Assembly: GCA_949318235.1 (NCBI GenBank)
Contig: OX439130.1
Coordinates: 40,068,335-40,132,334 of the forward strand
Length of the DNA stretch: 64,000 bases
DNA from: Ecdyonurus torrentis
Lineage: Eukaryota > Arthropoda > Insecta > Ephemeroptera > Heptageniidae
Direction of reading: 5' to 3'
The notes under the pieces are model-generated. The model worked only from the letters and a program-made list of their open reading frames with translations. It did no database searches and had not been told where the DNA came from. Below are positions 26,886 through 42,167 of the stretch, one piece after another (position 1 is the stretch's first letter; every line of letters begins with the position of its first letter). The position numbers and the translations under genes are program-made.

Positions 26886-29800
26886 GTGAGTAAACGTTAT
26901 ATTTTTATGTGTCATGTATTCTTAATCTTTACGTAATATATTATTCATATGTATTTATGAGTAATATACGGAGCTTATATATATATAGTAATCCGGTGAA
27001 ATGCATTTAGGGGTTATTCCTAAAAAGTAATTTTACTACTATGCAATATAAACACGTGTTAATAAGAGAGATTAGTATTCTAAATCAATATTGTGGTATA
27101 ATAAACAAAAATTTCTAAGTATCATATTTTGAGTATAAGATTTAATCCGCTGAGTAATTCCACGTACTTATCTTTATATAAAGGTATTTAATTGCGTTTT
27201 AAACTTTTGATTCCTATATTAACATTCAAAAGTATCTAAATACCCCTCTCCCCTGCAATGAAATCCAAAATTCTATAAGAAATAAATAAATGCCACGAAA
27301 AATACTTGTACATACGTACTTTACTAATCACAAAGGAGTGTCTTACGGGATTTATTTTATCATTATTACGTGAGTTTAGATGTATTTTAAAATTATCATT
27401 TGTCGATATAAGATCCAATCTAACGATCAATTAAAGAATAATTATGCATATTGTATTGGGGTATCAATGAATAGGAATTCAAAATTCAAAATTGACAGGT
27501 ATAAAAGGAAATAAAAAGTTGTTGAAATCTTGATGAAAAATTTACATAAATATAGAAAGGCAGGAAGAACGTGGCAACGTCATTATTATGCTCAAGTAGT
27601 GTCATCCTATAGCACGGTGCTCGCGACTTACAAAAAGCTACTCTCAGATAACGAGCACAAACCTGGCTGTTCTCCATGTCTTAATTACGGCGACTTTCGG
27701 TACACTTTTTTACACCTAAGTCACGAGGCTATTGCTTTAACGTTAAAGTATTACAATCATATAATTTTGTTTTTCTTGACATTATTTAGTTTTTATAATT
27801 TTGATTTGAAATTTGGTTTGGCATATTATTGTACTCTATATATGTGTTGGATAAAAAGTGACCCAGTAAATAGATGATTTTGCCATTCAAAATTGATGTT
27901 TAACCTAACGGACATAACTATAAAAAAATATAATCATAGAATTTAAATAATTCATAATTATGATCTTCATTTCATTTCATTTGTTTGTTTATTTGTTGTT
28001 GTTGTTGTTTTTTTTTGTTTTTTTCGTTTTTCATTTTTTTTCTTTTTTTTTTCTTTGTCTCTTGGAAAAAAATATTATATAAAATATATTTGTAGGAAAT
28101 GTGCAATATATTAAAGGTCCTACTTTTTGTAATTAATTTGCGCGGTATAACATCAGAACAAAGTATTCCAAGGGGAAATAACACATCAATAAAATCAATT
28201 AATAGCTAATCATAGCTAATTGTGATCGTATGCAAATTTCCCTGTACATCACTGTAATATTTATATATTGATTACTTTTATTGTAATACTTAATATTTTA
28301 TAATCTTTTCATAAAATAGGATTTCTAAATGAAAATTATTATTAAAAAATCGAATAGTCTTTACGTATATATATAAGAACTGTAATATACAAGAAAAATA
28401 GTCTATACTATTCGATGGTCATTTCTCGTACTGTACTATATAATACCCAATAACAAAGCTGCTAGATACTCTATTCATCATGAGTTGTAAAATGAATACA
28501 AAAGCAGCTCCAAATAGTCATTGCAATTTTTTTTTTATTTGACGAGAGATAATAAAAGTAAATAACATTCTGTATTATAAAGATTTAATGCTTACTCATA
28601 GTAAAAACATATTATTCATATACAATGCAATCAAAATAAAATGCAATATTATTATTCTCTATATGCAATATGCTATATTACTATTTTTTTTTATATATAT
28701 AAATAATACTGTAATATACATTAAATATATTATATGTTTAGAATAATAAAAATTTTATGTACGTTTCTGTTTATTATTGAGCGTATAAGATTTATGTATG
28801 TACAAGTCTTGTCATAATTAATACGACACCCTGTAAGAAATATTTGTTACGTAATCGTAATCCATATCGTCATAGCTTTTTATAAGATGAGATACTAATG
28901 AGTTATGTAAAGAAAGTATGATGTAATGTTGATATAGGGGTGAGAAATCTTAAAGAAATGAGATGAGTGTAGAAGGTTGATTTTTGCTTGGGTTTGTACC
29001 ATGAAGTCTGATGACTCAACCCCTTTGGCTTGACACGCTCTTAAAGGTTTGAAGAGGCTTGCAGCTCGCTTACATCTCTGCATCAACCCTCGTTTCTCCT
29101 CTCTCTCTCTCTCACCCTCGAATATATTTCCAGTGTACTGAGAAAGAAAGACTCACATATAATATATATTATATGTGGGGCAAATTTTACATGTATGACT
29201 TTTTGCACCACACACACTGCAAATTTCATCAGCTTAATGGCACATAAAACTTATTGCATGTTCATATATATATATTTATACATGGGATGTGCTAAATTTA
29301 ACCATTTTAAACGTTCTTTTCTATTCAAATATTTTTAATTAAAATTACTTTAATGTATATATAAAAATAAAATCTATTCATATATATATATATGGGGAAA
29401 TATAAGGGTTCTTGTATTAGATTTTTTTTTATGATATATAGGGTTCAAATAATTCATGATTAGGTTGTTCCAATTAAAATTTAATATAGTTTTGGTTGTA
29501 AAAGTGTCGTAATTTTTAAATTTGCAAATGGGCATGTTTAAAAATAATTAAAATTAGCGTATTTTATGCATTTTATAGCATATGAGTCATTCTTTGACAA
29601 AATGAAATTTATAAAATTTAATGAGGGAAATCATTACATTGGGATCAGATGATTGATTTTCTATAAACCTTTAAAGTTCGTTTAACCTTTTCATTTTCGA
29701 AACAATTTTAATTATTTTATATATAATTTAAAACTCCAATTAATACGCGGTTATTATGTTGAAATTCTAAATTATTTTAAGGGTAGAATTTAATTTATTT

Positions 29801-31490
29801 TGTATTTTTACGTAAAAATATATATATATATATATATATATATGACTGTATTGTTTTCTTACTATTTATTATTGTTTTAATCATAGACATGGTTTTAATT
29901 TACATAACCTCATTAATTTAATTATTGTACATTATAAATAAATTGCTATAATATCATGAAAAGACTATATTATATAAAGCTTGTTATTCTTGGTCACTAT
30001 GTAAACTGCCTGGGTCCATAAACAAAATATATATTTTATTCCTGAATGCAATTGTGTACTCATAATAATAATAATATAATAATTAAAGTTATTGAAAACA
30101 TTAGTTCAGAGCTCTATAGTTATATTTCGAAAACTTTATTTCTCATGCCCTCCCATTTAAAATACGTTTGGCGATCTGTATTTTTGTCATATTCCGAAGT
30201 GCAGCAAAATATAAGTTTACGAGCATGTGTAATTATTATAGTCCATGCTATATTAAATTAAAAATATATATTTTATACATAACACAAGCAAAATTTTAAA
30301 TTAATTTTGACATTCAAAGTATATAGCTTATATAAATGTACTTGAGAGCTTGAAATTGTGTCATTTTAACATTTTCATGATAAAAACAAAATTATCGTGA
30401 GAAAATGAGAATTAGAAGAAAAAGATGGAAGTTACGTAAATGATAATTTTTTTTAATTGTGTTGACGTATGCTAAATATTTTCATGTACCATGGATGCGA
30501 GTGACGCGCCGGTGAGAATGGCTAAATGCTAAAATGTACACATGTCTAAAATCATAAACATATATATACGACAAAATTTCAAATTTCACGACAACATTTT
30601 TTACGTGATATGTATGTTTTAGTTTTTAAATTTATTCAAGTAAAAAAAAAAAAAAAATTAAAAAAAAAAAAAAAAAAAAAAAGCTAAATTTACCCAATTA
30701 AAAACTTTTAAAACTTGTAAAAACACATACATATTTGCTTGCTTACTTTTTTATTTATTTATTTCAGTACATACATACAATTTTTTTTTTTTTTTTTTTT
30801 TTTAAGTTAGAAATTTTTTTCCACATCAATTTATATACGAGACTGATTTGATTTGAGACCAAGGTAAAACGACTAACTGACTGCTTGTGAATTTACCAAG
30901 TCGTGCTATTTAGTATACACAATTTTTTTCAACAGCAGTTTTTTTTAATACGGTTAGTAATAACAATATAATAAGTACTGGAATATAAAATCCAATCTCA
31001 CAAGCTAAAAAAATTAAAGAAAAAAAAATCAATCAATAATTAAATTGATGCCGCAGTGAGTGTATAGACGTATAGGAATTATTACAAACAAAAAATTATT
31101 AAAAAAAAAAGACACATTTTAAAAAGCTTCTATAAAATTTAACCTTGTGTTTTAATTTCCTCAATAGAGTGACAGTAACACATGTCTGCTTATCTGCTGA
31201 TCAAAATTTATGAGCCATGTAACCTAGCAAATTCATTAACTCTATGAAAAAATTGTTAATTTAGATTTAAAACATTTGATTATTCTATCACAATTTTGAT
31301 TTACTGATATTGTACTGCATCTATATGTAAATTTAATAAAAATGTGGTTATTGTAGCGTTAAATAGTAAAAAAATAAAAAAAAATTATTTAATGTCAATT
31401 ATACATGGAATTATAATGCAATCAATATAATCTTAACTCAATAAAGATTATTATTCTAAAATCAAACTATAGATTTGACCATATACTGTA

Positions 31491-31672
<182 letters not shown>

Positions 31673-31993
31673 TTCTTATTTTTTAAATCGAACACAAACA
31701 CCAAGAATAGATAATATTTTTATATTCAATAAATTATATTTTCCAATTTGCAAAACAATTTACAATTTGTTCAAAGAAAAAAAAATCAATCTCATATTTT
31801 CCCACATCGTACCGTTTCTTTGCCTGCGTTTTTTCATAACATATTACATTTTTTTGTTCAATATTATTATTTTATGAACAGATGTAAAAGGGATTTAAAA
31901 TAATGTTCTGTATGTACGAGTAATTTTTTTGTTATTTATTTTTAATAATAAAGAAATGCTTGAAAAACTCAGAATCATCGTTTCTGAGGTAGA

Positions 31994-32030
<37 letters not shown>

Positions 32031-35000
32031 AATGGGGTTATATTCAGCACTCTTGTGTGCTAAACTCTCGGTGCGTGATGATTTTTCTGACACGCTGAAT
32101 TCAATTTGTCCAAGCGGAAGTTATATGATGCGGGGAAAAAAACAACATAATATAAGCTCTCATAAATTAAAAGTATGTACAGAAATAAAATGTACTTACT
32201 CTGATACTTAATTCTAAAACTTTTTACTCTAAATACTCAGTTTTGAAAACGTTGTTTATGTCACTTAAGTTTATTGAGTTTCGTCTATGATTGAATGTAA
32301 TTTTTTTTGTACCATATTAAAGTAGTTCCCAGATCCCATACACTGCTCTAGGTGGATATATAGAACTATAAACTATAATATAAGATGTCCATCTGGTAAT
32401 CTACGTTTCTAACCCCCCAGTCCAGTATCCATCCAGCATAGTGACCTCACGTTCTCTGTAACTAAAAAAATTATCACGGTAATTTGGTTTTTATTGCGAA
32501 GTATATATATTCGCCTCGTATTTTTTAATCATTAAATATTTACTATCACAATAGCAGTACGAACTTCTTACAGTGCAAATAATCTTTAATTTTGTATACA
32601 ATTATTATTAACTGAAAATGCTCATATATATAAGTAAACTAATATAATATATTATTAACTTTGTGTTAAATATGTATGGTAGAGTTTGTCGCGAGCTTAT
32701 GAAGTCTGTCTGTATATGAACGATATGTTTATTTGTACAAGAAGTAAGCAAAGCTATGAGCTGCAAACGCCCCTGCTCCTCTCTCTCTCTCACACACACA
32801 CGTGCCTCATCCCAAAGACTGCCTTTCCCTTTTACCTCTTTTCACATAGAAGAACGTTTATGACAAGACAATCGAGACACACACAGAAGGAAAAAAAAAA
32901 AAAAAAAAACTGGCCTCCTGTTCTATAAAAATTTCTTACGAGACATTTTAGTTTATTTTTATTAATAAAAGTTTGTTATAGTATAGTAATAAACTTTTTT
33001 TTAGGAAGAGAGAGAGGGAATATTTTTGCAGTGCGTATGGAAACCTTACTTCCGTTTTTAAAAGTTTGTTTATTATAATCTCTTTTTTTATCGTAAGTAA
33101 AGAATGTAGTTCTTTTAAAAAACAAATATTAAATTGCTTTTTTTTTTGTTCTTTGCCGATGAATGAAAAAGGGTTAAGTGTTAAATTGTAGAAGTACTAT
33201 CTTTTTTTTTTTTTTTTTTTTTTTCGAGTAGGTCTTTATTATTATTTTTCTGTGTGTGGGAAAAGAGAGAGAGAGAGTATTTTGTATATATTGTAATTAC
33301 ATTTTCACAAACGTGTAAAGCTTTCGCTGTGAGGTAAATAATAATAATGCATGAGTGTATAACTTTAGCAGAACCAAAATGTATTCTATGTCGATGTAAA
33401 GTTTCACAAAGTGTGGTGTACCTAGGGTCAAACCAAGTGACCCTTCTTGTGCAACACTCGCAACATTCACTTAACTCATTCATAATAAATAATATTATTT
33501 GAGTCAGGTATATAATACGTATATACTATGGTACGTAATATACAGTACACTTTATACATTCTCAACTTTTTGAGGTTATAAGATTTTTATACGAAATTTA
33601 AATCTAGTCCATAATACTAAATGGGAATACTCCTGCCACTTTATTTACATATTTTAGAAACAAAACTTTTTATTTTGAAAGTATTATTATACATTTTTAT
33701 CTTTTAAGATTAATGCGAGTTTATGATATTGTATAATTATCATACTTCAATAAGGGGAAAAACAAATTACATTATGCTATATTTACGTCTTACAGTATAG
33801 TCTTACTATATAGCATAAGAGTTACTTTTCAGGCATTTACATAAATGATTATTGGTCTACACTAAATACATTTATGCTGCGTTTCATATAATATTTTATA
33901 GCATAAACTAAAATGTCGTTCTATGAATAAATTTTACTGAAATAGATCTATAGCATATAATTATTATGTCTATTTTTATCCAAGTCATATAATAATTTTG
34001 TATATAACTTACGTAGCTAATCGAGTGATAAATATAGTGGTAAAATTATACCATTATAATCTTTTTATTTTGAAGTGTCAGTATTTTAAATATATCTTTT
34101 TATAACCAAGAATATTATATTTGTTAATTTTATTCAGAAAAAAAAATTGCAGAATGAGAAAGTCATTTCATCAGTCTTTTATTCTATCATTAATATGAAT
34201 AATACTTTTTAAACATTTATAATAGGTTTTGTTATAGTGAAAAAAACAATAGGACAAATCACTCTTTTGAAAGAACACTATAGACTATATGGAAAACTAT
34301 ACAATGCAGAAGAAGAATAAAATGTAATCATTCGCATATTTTTTGTATACGTTGCTTAGCTGACACTATTTTTAATCTTTTAATGAATGGAATTACTAAA
34401 ACTATATAATAAATTCAAGTCTCATTCAGTAAAACGTGAGTTGAATATACTGTATTGATTTTTAACTTTATGTAAATATCTACTCATCTATTAAAAAAAG
34501 AAAACAATAATTTAGTGATTTTTTCCATAATATATTTTTTTAAATAATATTTAAATAATCAATTAGGAAACGCAATAATAGAATAAATAAATTTAAAAAA
34601 AGAGGAGAAACCTCCGTTATATTTGATTTGTAGTGGGAAATTACATTAGAATATTTTGACAGATAGACAGTTGACATGACTATAAGAAAATAAAAAGTGA
34701 GAAGTTATCATTTACTTACTGTTTGTACTGTACAGTATACACCTTTCTGAGCTGGAATAAATTTCCATTTATTTTATTCAGTATAGTCAGGTCAAGTCTT
34801 TATTATTATTATTATTAAACAAAAGACAAGTGAGTGAGTTTGTTAACTTGCTTTTGAATCAATTACATGTCGACTGCATGCTGTGGGACATGAGTCAAAG
34901 GTCAATTTCTAATTTATTTAATATTATTTTAATTAGAATTGTTATGTTTCTTATATATAGGATGATGTAAACAATATGAGTGTACAGTATTAGACTTTTA

Positions 35001-35299
35001 TAAATTTATAGTTTTAAATTGACCAATGTTGTTTTCAAGGGTAATGTCAAATCTAAGGCATACCATAATAATAATAATAATAAATTGTATTTCTATAGCT
35101 TTTTGAACTTTTTATTTTTTATTTCATCTATATATTTAAATTGTATTGATGATAAAATGCAAGTTATTTGACCCCTTTTGCACCTAATTTTTAATTATTT
35201 TATTCTATACGTATATATAAAATTAAACCGCAAAATAAAATTATATTTTATCCTATTTATTTTAAAACAATTGAAAGAATAATTTCAATATATACCCTG

Positions 35300-35316
35300 C
35301 CCCCCCCCCCCCCCCC
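35300..35316. repeat. C homopolymer, 17 nt
   Basis: An uninterrupted C run 50 bp left of the small MITE at 35365. Confidence 0.97.
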
Positions 35317-35364
35317 AATTTCACTAAATCCCAACCTTATTCTTAAAGTTATTTAGATATCAAT

Positions 35365-35498
35365 AATAGTGTTGTTCGTAAACCCCGTTTCCTTACACCA
35401 AAAAAAAAAAAAAAAAAAAAAAATGCTCATTCCGTTTGATAAACCAAAATTGATCGTCATTTTAGTAGCAGAAAACAGGGTTTACGAACAGCACTATT
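35365..35498. mobile_element. Small MITE (134 bp) with TGTTCGTAAACC ends
   Basis: The left end AATAGTGTTGTTCGTAAACC is matched by the right end read backward, AATAGTGCTGTTCGTAAACC. Inside are a 24-nt A homopolymer and unique sequence. No homologous full copy was found; a diverged TAGTAAACCTTTG...CAGGGTTTACGAA pair near 44390-44493 may be related. Confidence 0.72.
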
Positions 35499-35868
35499 GC
35501 TAGTAAAATTAGATACTATTTGCCAAGGGGCTATTTGATTGACAACAAAATTCAAAATATATATCTTTTATTTTTATTACCAATTTTATATTCCTAATTT
35601 CATTGAATAACATAGAGGTTTTACAGGTTTTATTTATCTTATGTTTATGTATATAATAACATATAAAAAAAAGGACAACTTTTTTTTTTAATTTTATGTA
35701 TATTAGAACGACATAAATTTTATTTATTATGATACTTGTTGTTAATTTTATTTCCACATAAATTAATCAGATCCAATTGAAAATAGTTCAACTATATAAC
35801 AGTGAAGTGAACGTTCTAATTTTTGTCTTCTTAATTAATCAAACTGGTGTCAAGTCCGCAGTCAGTCT

Positions 35869-35878
<10 letters not shown>

Positions 35879-35946
<68 letters not shown>
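35879..35946. repeat. (GA)n microsatellite
   Basis: A GA run entered through GAGAGAAAGA. Confidence 0.97.
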
Positions 35947-35949
<3 letters not shown>

Positions 35950-36589
35950 TGCTGGTCACTCACAATGCGAGACCAGTTGTCATTAACTATATATAAACCA
36001 TGGCATACATATACATACGTCATACAAAACACATATATAGATACATTATCAAACTTAATTCAATTACCATTCATAATAAATTAAACTAACCCTAGCCTCA
36101 CTTAAAATTGAAAGAGAAGAAGGAGGAGAGAGTGAGAGAGAGTGACATTAATGAATTTTAATTAGAATACAAAAGAAGTAAAATACATTTTTATAAAATT
36201 AGTGAAATTATCTTTATAATTTAATTTCATACCTTAAATAGTTTAGGAAAATCCTTTTGTTATACATATTTTTATTTTGTGAATATAAATCAATTTTTAT
36301 TTAGTCGGCTACTATAATAGGAGTAATTATGTCTTTTTTTCTAGATCTAAAATTCTTAAAAAAGAAAATAGTTTGAGGGCAATTTTATAATGAGTGGCTT
36401 TAATTATTACAGTATTCTGTCTAAATTATGTAAGGAAAATATTTTAAATAACGTATAATTAAAGAAATTTTAAAATTGAATTTTTATAAAAATTTTAGAC
36501 TTTTATAATAATTAATAAAAACTGTAATTAAAGAAAATGCATCTGAAAAACTGTAAATTAAATAAAAAAAATTAAATTAAAAAAAAAAT

Positions 36590-36800
36590 ACACGGAGAAA
36601 AATAATTACGTACGCTAATTTCAACAATATTTTTGTTCATAATAACTTTTAACAATTCTATATTGAATAATAATTATACTGTATACTGCATATCAAAATA
36701 TATTGTTCAACATAATTATTTATGTGTGATTCCAATTTCCAATGTATAATTTTGTATGACATAAATACAGCATAAATTACTCAATTTGTTTTATCCGTGT
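36590..36800. mobile_element. Possible 211-bp ACACGGA-ended MITE
   Basis: The left end is ACACGGAGAAAAATAATTAC and the right end read backward is ACACGGATAAAACAAATTGA. Both ends give ACACGGA followed by an A-rich run. The interior is AT-rich with several ATAATTAT and ACATAA motifs. No clear target duplication was found. Confidence 0.45.
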
Positions 36801-36916
36801 TAGAATTTAATATTATGTGTGTTACAAATCAATCAGTGGAATGTGAATCAATTTGTTTGATGGCGTGCTCTCGTGGAGGTATCGATGAAGCTACCTGAGC
36901 TGCGTGCTGTGAGTCA

Positions 36917-36920
<4 letters not shown>

Positions 36921-36948
<28 letters not shown>
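36921..36948. repeat. (TA)n microsatellite
   Basis: A pure TA run of 14 units. Confidence 0.96.
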
Positions 36949-36952
<4 letters not shown>

Positions 36953-39693
36953 TAATATTGCCACCACACCCCAGTGTACCGTCAGTCATGCTTGATTATT
37001 CAAATCTCAATTCTAGCCTGGCATAGCAAAGCGTGTGCCGTGTGAGAAAACTATACGGGAGGTCCTTAATATAATACACTAAATGTGTGAGAAATCAAAA
37101 GTTACTGGCACCACGCCTTCCTCTATATTATAGCAATTGCACACCAAAATATTGATAGATGATGGGTGGTTAATATAAACATGATTATTAAAAATTTTCA
37201 AGGTAAAAAAATATACACGTGAATAAAGAGGTTTATTAATTTTTTATGATTGTTTAACACGCAAAATTTATGTTTTAAAGGCATGTCTGTCTATAGCAAT
37301 TGAAAATGTTATGCAAAATTTGTTAAATGCTGATATTCAAGTATATTTTTTTCTTACGTTGTAAATGTTATGTATTACTATGTTCCATCTAAAGTTTTCC
37401 ATGTAATATATTTTGTTAAATTATATAATGGGGTGGTATTTTATATTATACGGTGAACGGGGGCGTCGGGTGAACCTTTGTCAGGGTATGTCCTGGTGTA
37501 GGTCCTATACTTAGGTGAAGTCACTAATTAAGTCTTTATGCAATAGCCCATAGCGGGACCTATAGAGCTTGGGACAGGACCCAGAGCGCGCCCTATAGTG
37601 CTATGTGTATAGTCGGGTCAATTTTAGTTTATTGCCCACACGTATGGCCAATTGTAAATGAGACTACTTGGTTGAATACACGATTATTTAGCAATAATCA
37701 AACATTCATATATAATCTCGTTCAGTGTTTAGCACTTGCACTATAGATTGTGTCCTATGCACTGCATAGTGCATAATTGCATATAGACCACCGCCTGGGT
37801 CATTTAGTCTTCGAGCGCATTATTTCCTATATAATGATTCAAAACTAATATGTAATATGACTAGGTTTTTAGAATCATGTATTTTATTTATTCACTGTTA
37901 CAATCATGAGCATAAAATGCATGATCATTTCAAAACAACACATATTATGAATGATTTAAATTCGTTTCACTGCCCATTGTAAAACACCTTTAAAAAAAGT
38001 ATTAATAAAAATTTCTCATACCTCACAAATTGTATGTGATTATTTTTAATAACTTTTAATAGCGCGATGGGAATAAGGCGATTTTTAACCCGAGTTTTCT
38101 AAAATAATTTTTTGTGCAATTTTAAGTTACATACATAATTTATTGTTTTTTCTTAATGGCCAATCAGAAATACACCATAAATCATCTTTTATTTAAAGGA
38201 ATTTTGTATATTGCTCACTTACTGATTTTTTTTTTTTTTTTTTTTTTTTGTGATAAAAATATAGAAAAAAAAATACATTAAAAATAAAGTAATGAAAATA
38301 GTGTTTAACGATATTCGAAGCTAATTAACACATCATCACAGATGAAAATATATGGACAGTAATTATGCTCGCCACATTTATTCATAACAATTAACATATC
38401 TCGGCAATATTGAATAACAATCATGTGTCGCAATGTAACTAGCAATTTGTATAATATAATTAATTAGTTATGCAATTCCAAAATACCAACATGCATATAT
38501 ACTATATAAGTTTTTTTTTTCTTTTCTTTTTTTCCAGACACACGGCTCTATCTTGCTTAAAAATTGCAAAGAAAATTTTGTAACAATTAATATTCATATT
38601 TAAACTTTTTCAAAATCAATTATACTTTTGAATTTCAATGAAGTTCTATTAACTATGAAACAATAGATATGACAGTAAATTATATACTATAATAAATAAT
38701 ATACGATTGATAAATAAATTATTTTCATTATTATTTCCTCCATAAAATTTACCTGTATATTATACTGCAGTAATACTTTATGTTGTTTATTCCATGAATA
38801 TGAGCTTATAAATAATTAAAGTCAAAAAAGTAACTGCATGATTTACTAAGAAAATTTTAAAACAATGGAATTATAAGGCGTTAGAAAGATACAAACGTTA
38901 AAAAAAAACATTTAAAACAATAGTACATTCAATTGTTTTTAACGTGCTAATAAAATGTGTAAATCATTTTTCGACTGGTTATATATGTAATGGAAAATAT
39001 TTTCATTATCATAATTACGAAATAAATTAATTAAATAATGCTTTTTGAATACAATATAGCTATTTTCAATGTATACAATTGTAAAACGTAAGTACATGAT
39101 ATGAATTTTTAATAACAAATTATGCATGTTTTATAGCTTCATTTATATATTATAATATAAATAATTGTATTCTATATTATGTGTATCATTCATTTTATTA
39201 TAGTTATATTTTATTCAAAATTCTACATAATTGAAAGGGTTGTTCACATGCAAATGATATTAAGGAAAAAAATGGAAAGAGATAATTATTTAAGCATTTT
39301 GAGTGATGCTCAATTAGTATAATATTTAAATACTATGGTATAGCGAGAAGAATCATTAATATTATATACATTGTTTTCTTTCAAATAAAAACTGTAATTT
39401 TCGTGTATAGACAGTATCAAATTTAAATTTCACATATTATATAAGTGAGAAAATTATAGGGAATGAACCTTTTAATATTTGTATAAGATTTACATTAAGG
39501 ATATTATTAAAGGATAAATATATGTAAGGAAATGAAAGACATATATATATATGAAGGTGAGGTTTGCTTTGAATAATTATTATTTCTATCACCGGAAGTG
39601 AGTCAATTTCTTGATGTTGATGGGGTTACAAATATAATCACAGGTTTGGATTGTCAATCTGTGTTCATTATCTCAGCGTGTCTCTGGAATAGT

Positions 39694-39702
<9 letters not shown>

Positions 39703-39729
<27 letters not shown>
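39703..39729. repeat. (AG)n microsatellite, short
   Basis: An AG run of about 13 units preceded by GTGAGAGAGAAAG. Confidence 0.95.
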
Positions 39730-40138
39730 CGGGCGAGACCATTTCCTTGTGTATAATATACCTTTAGCTATCGCCAATCATCTTAAAAACATAATAAAAA
39801 AAAGGGTTGCTTTAATAACACGTTATATAATACAACAACGAAAATTGCTTCACGCACTTTTTTGTTAAAAGCCCAACCCTTGTTTCTTTTTAACTTTTTT
39901 TTTTTTTTTTATTATTATTATTTTTTTTTTTGGCTTCGGAAAAAAGGAAAGAAAAAGATATCAAGATTTGTTAAAAATAATAATAATAAAGATGGAATGT
40001 AATAGCTAATCAAGACGTAATCTTAACATGAAGTGTATTTTGCTACTTTACATTAAATGTATTTACAACACGGGTAAAATATTGCTAAATTTGCAATTGG
40101 CATTTCTGCTAAAGAATAGATGTGCAGTACACATTTAT

Positions 40139-40310
<172 letters not shown>

Positions 40311-42141
40311 ATAATATGTAATTCAAATACTCAAGAGTTAATTCGTGTGTTATTAACGGATGTATATTACTTTAAATATTTGATATATTATATAGTCATC
40401 AAATATTTATATATTGTTTAAAACGTAATACATCTTGAAACAAAAGAAATATATGACCGATGGGGATTATTCTTAATCTAAAGACAATTAACAATGAGAT
40501 TCTATAACAATACCTACTTTGAGTGTTCTACAAAATTGGATCATAATTTTTCTTTTATATACATCGCGTCACGGACGGGTGAAAAATTATACTGACAGGG
40601 CTAAATTAGCTTCAGGGTTTCTTTGAGGGTAAATAATTAGGGTTATGTTATAATATTTTATATTTTAAATCAGGTAGGCGTTACCAGTAATAAGTTGTAT
40701 AGAATTATGCAGTTTAAAAACTACTACTGGATGAGGATGCATTTTTGTTATAATATTTTAAAGTGAGCATTTGTTTAGTTTTTATTTGATTTATGTCTTA
40801 AAATTGATGTTGATTGTATAGTAGCTACCTGAATCAAATTGTTACTAAATCAATAATTTCTTTATTATTTTTAACCATAGGAAGCCTTTTCAACACATTT
40901 TTGTTTGTATTAAATCATATTCCACACTTCTGTCTATATATTGATGATTTTATATGGTTTACCACGCACCGCTTGATATAGTTGTCCATATGTAACGTAT
41001 ATATTATACGTTATCAACGCCCTTAAATATATAGTATACAAACTTTTATGTATTCATCCATCAGCAGTCAATACGTCTACATATACCAAGCACTGAATTA
41101 CGTAAATAAATGGGCACAAAACTATAACAATTAAAAAAAAGTCATAGTACCTTTATAATAATTAAGCTTATTTAATAATATTTTATTACTCTCATTTTCT
41201 ACATATTTTTTTTTGTGTGTATGTTATTATTATTGCGAAAGCATCATTTTTGCATTAAGATTTATATTATAACTATAATACTGCCCATTTTTATTAAGAA
41301 GGTTAATTTATATAATTCGATTAGTTTTAATGAATGAAAATCTCCTTAACCTTTTTTTTTCTCTCTCTTTTTTTTTGCATCGTGATATTAAGTATATATT
41401 TAAAGACGTTTATCATGTAATAGTGGGGTGAGGATTGCACTAATTATACATAATCTACCAGATTATGAAATTATCGTGACCTTAATTAACGTAGGCGCAG
41501 TAACAAAAAAAAAAAAAAAAAAAAAAAAATCGCTGAGAGTAAAATATTTTTTTTAAGACTAGTATAATATGCGTATTCATAACATTTTTATTTCTTATGT
41601 AATCTTGCTTTCTAAGTTCACGAACTTACTTTTTTACTTTTTTTTTTACCACATATGTACGTAGCGTAGACGTACAAGAAGTTTTCAACACTAGTTTTAC
41701 GACTAATCATATTTATTTGATGCTTATCTTGTAAAATCAAATAAGAAACTTGTAACTTGTGATGGAGTGAGGAGAGAATCAAACTTTTTTTTTCTTATGT
41801 ATAGAAAAGATAAAATTGTGTTGTTGACCGACTTCAATAGAAAAAATATATTTTTACACTGGAAAAAAAGGCGAGCAATATTTTGCATGGTGTACTAATT
41901 GATTTGTCAGAGATCCAGTAACAATTATATGATCTATAGATTTATAATCATTATTCTGATAACATATGTAAAGAATTATAAAAAAGCCAAATAATCACAA
42001 CTTTTCTATACTGTAAACCTTCACAAATTTCTTTTATTTAGAAAAACAAAGTGGATACAAAAATTTGATTTACAGTATTTTTTCAGTGTTTAATAAATTT
42101 ACAGCAATAAAAGTAGTTGGCAGGGTATACTGTACATGTGA

Positions 42142-42167
42142 AGAGAGAGAGAGAGAGAGAGAGAGAG
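42142..42167. repeat. (AG)n microsatellite, short
   Basis: A pure AG run of about 13 units. Confidence 0.95.

Noticed and set aside
27533..27877. 114-codon ATG frame 650 bp after the coding exon
   Set aside because: It lies in an AT-rich second half with random-looking residues, no family features, and a competing open frame on the other strand; most likely chance.
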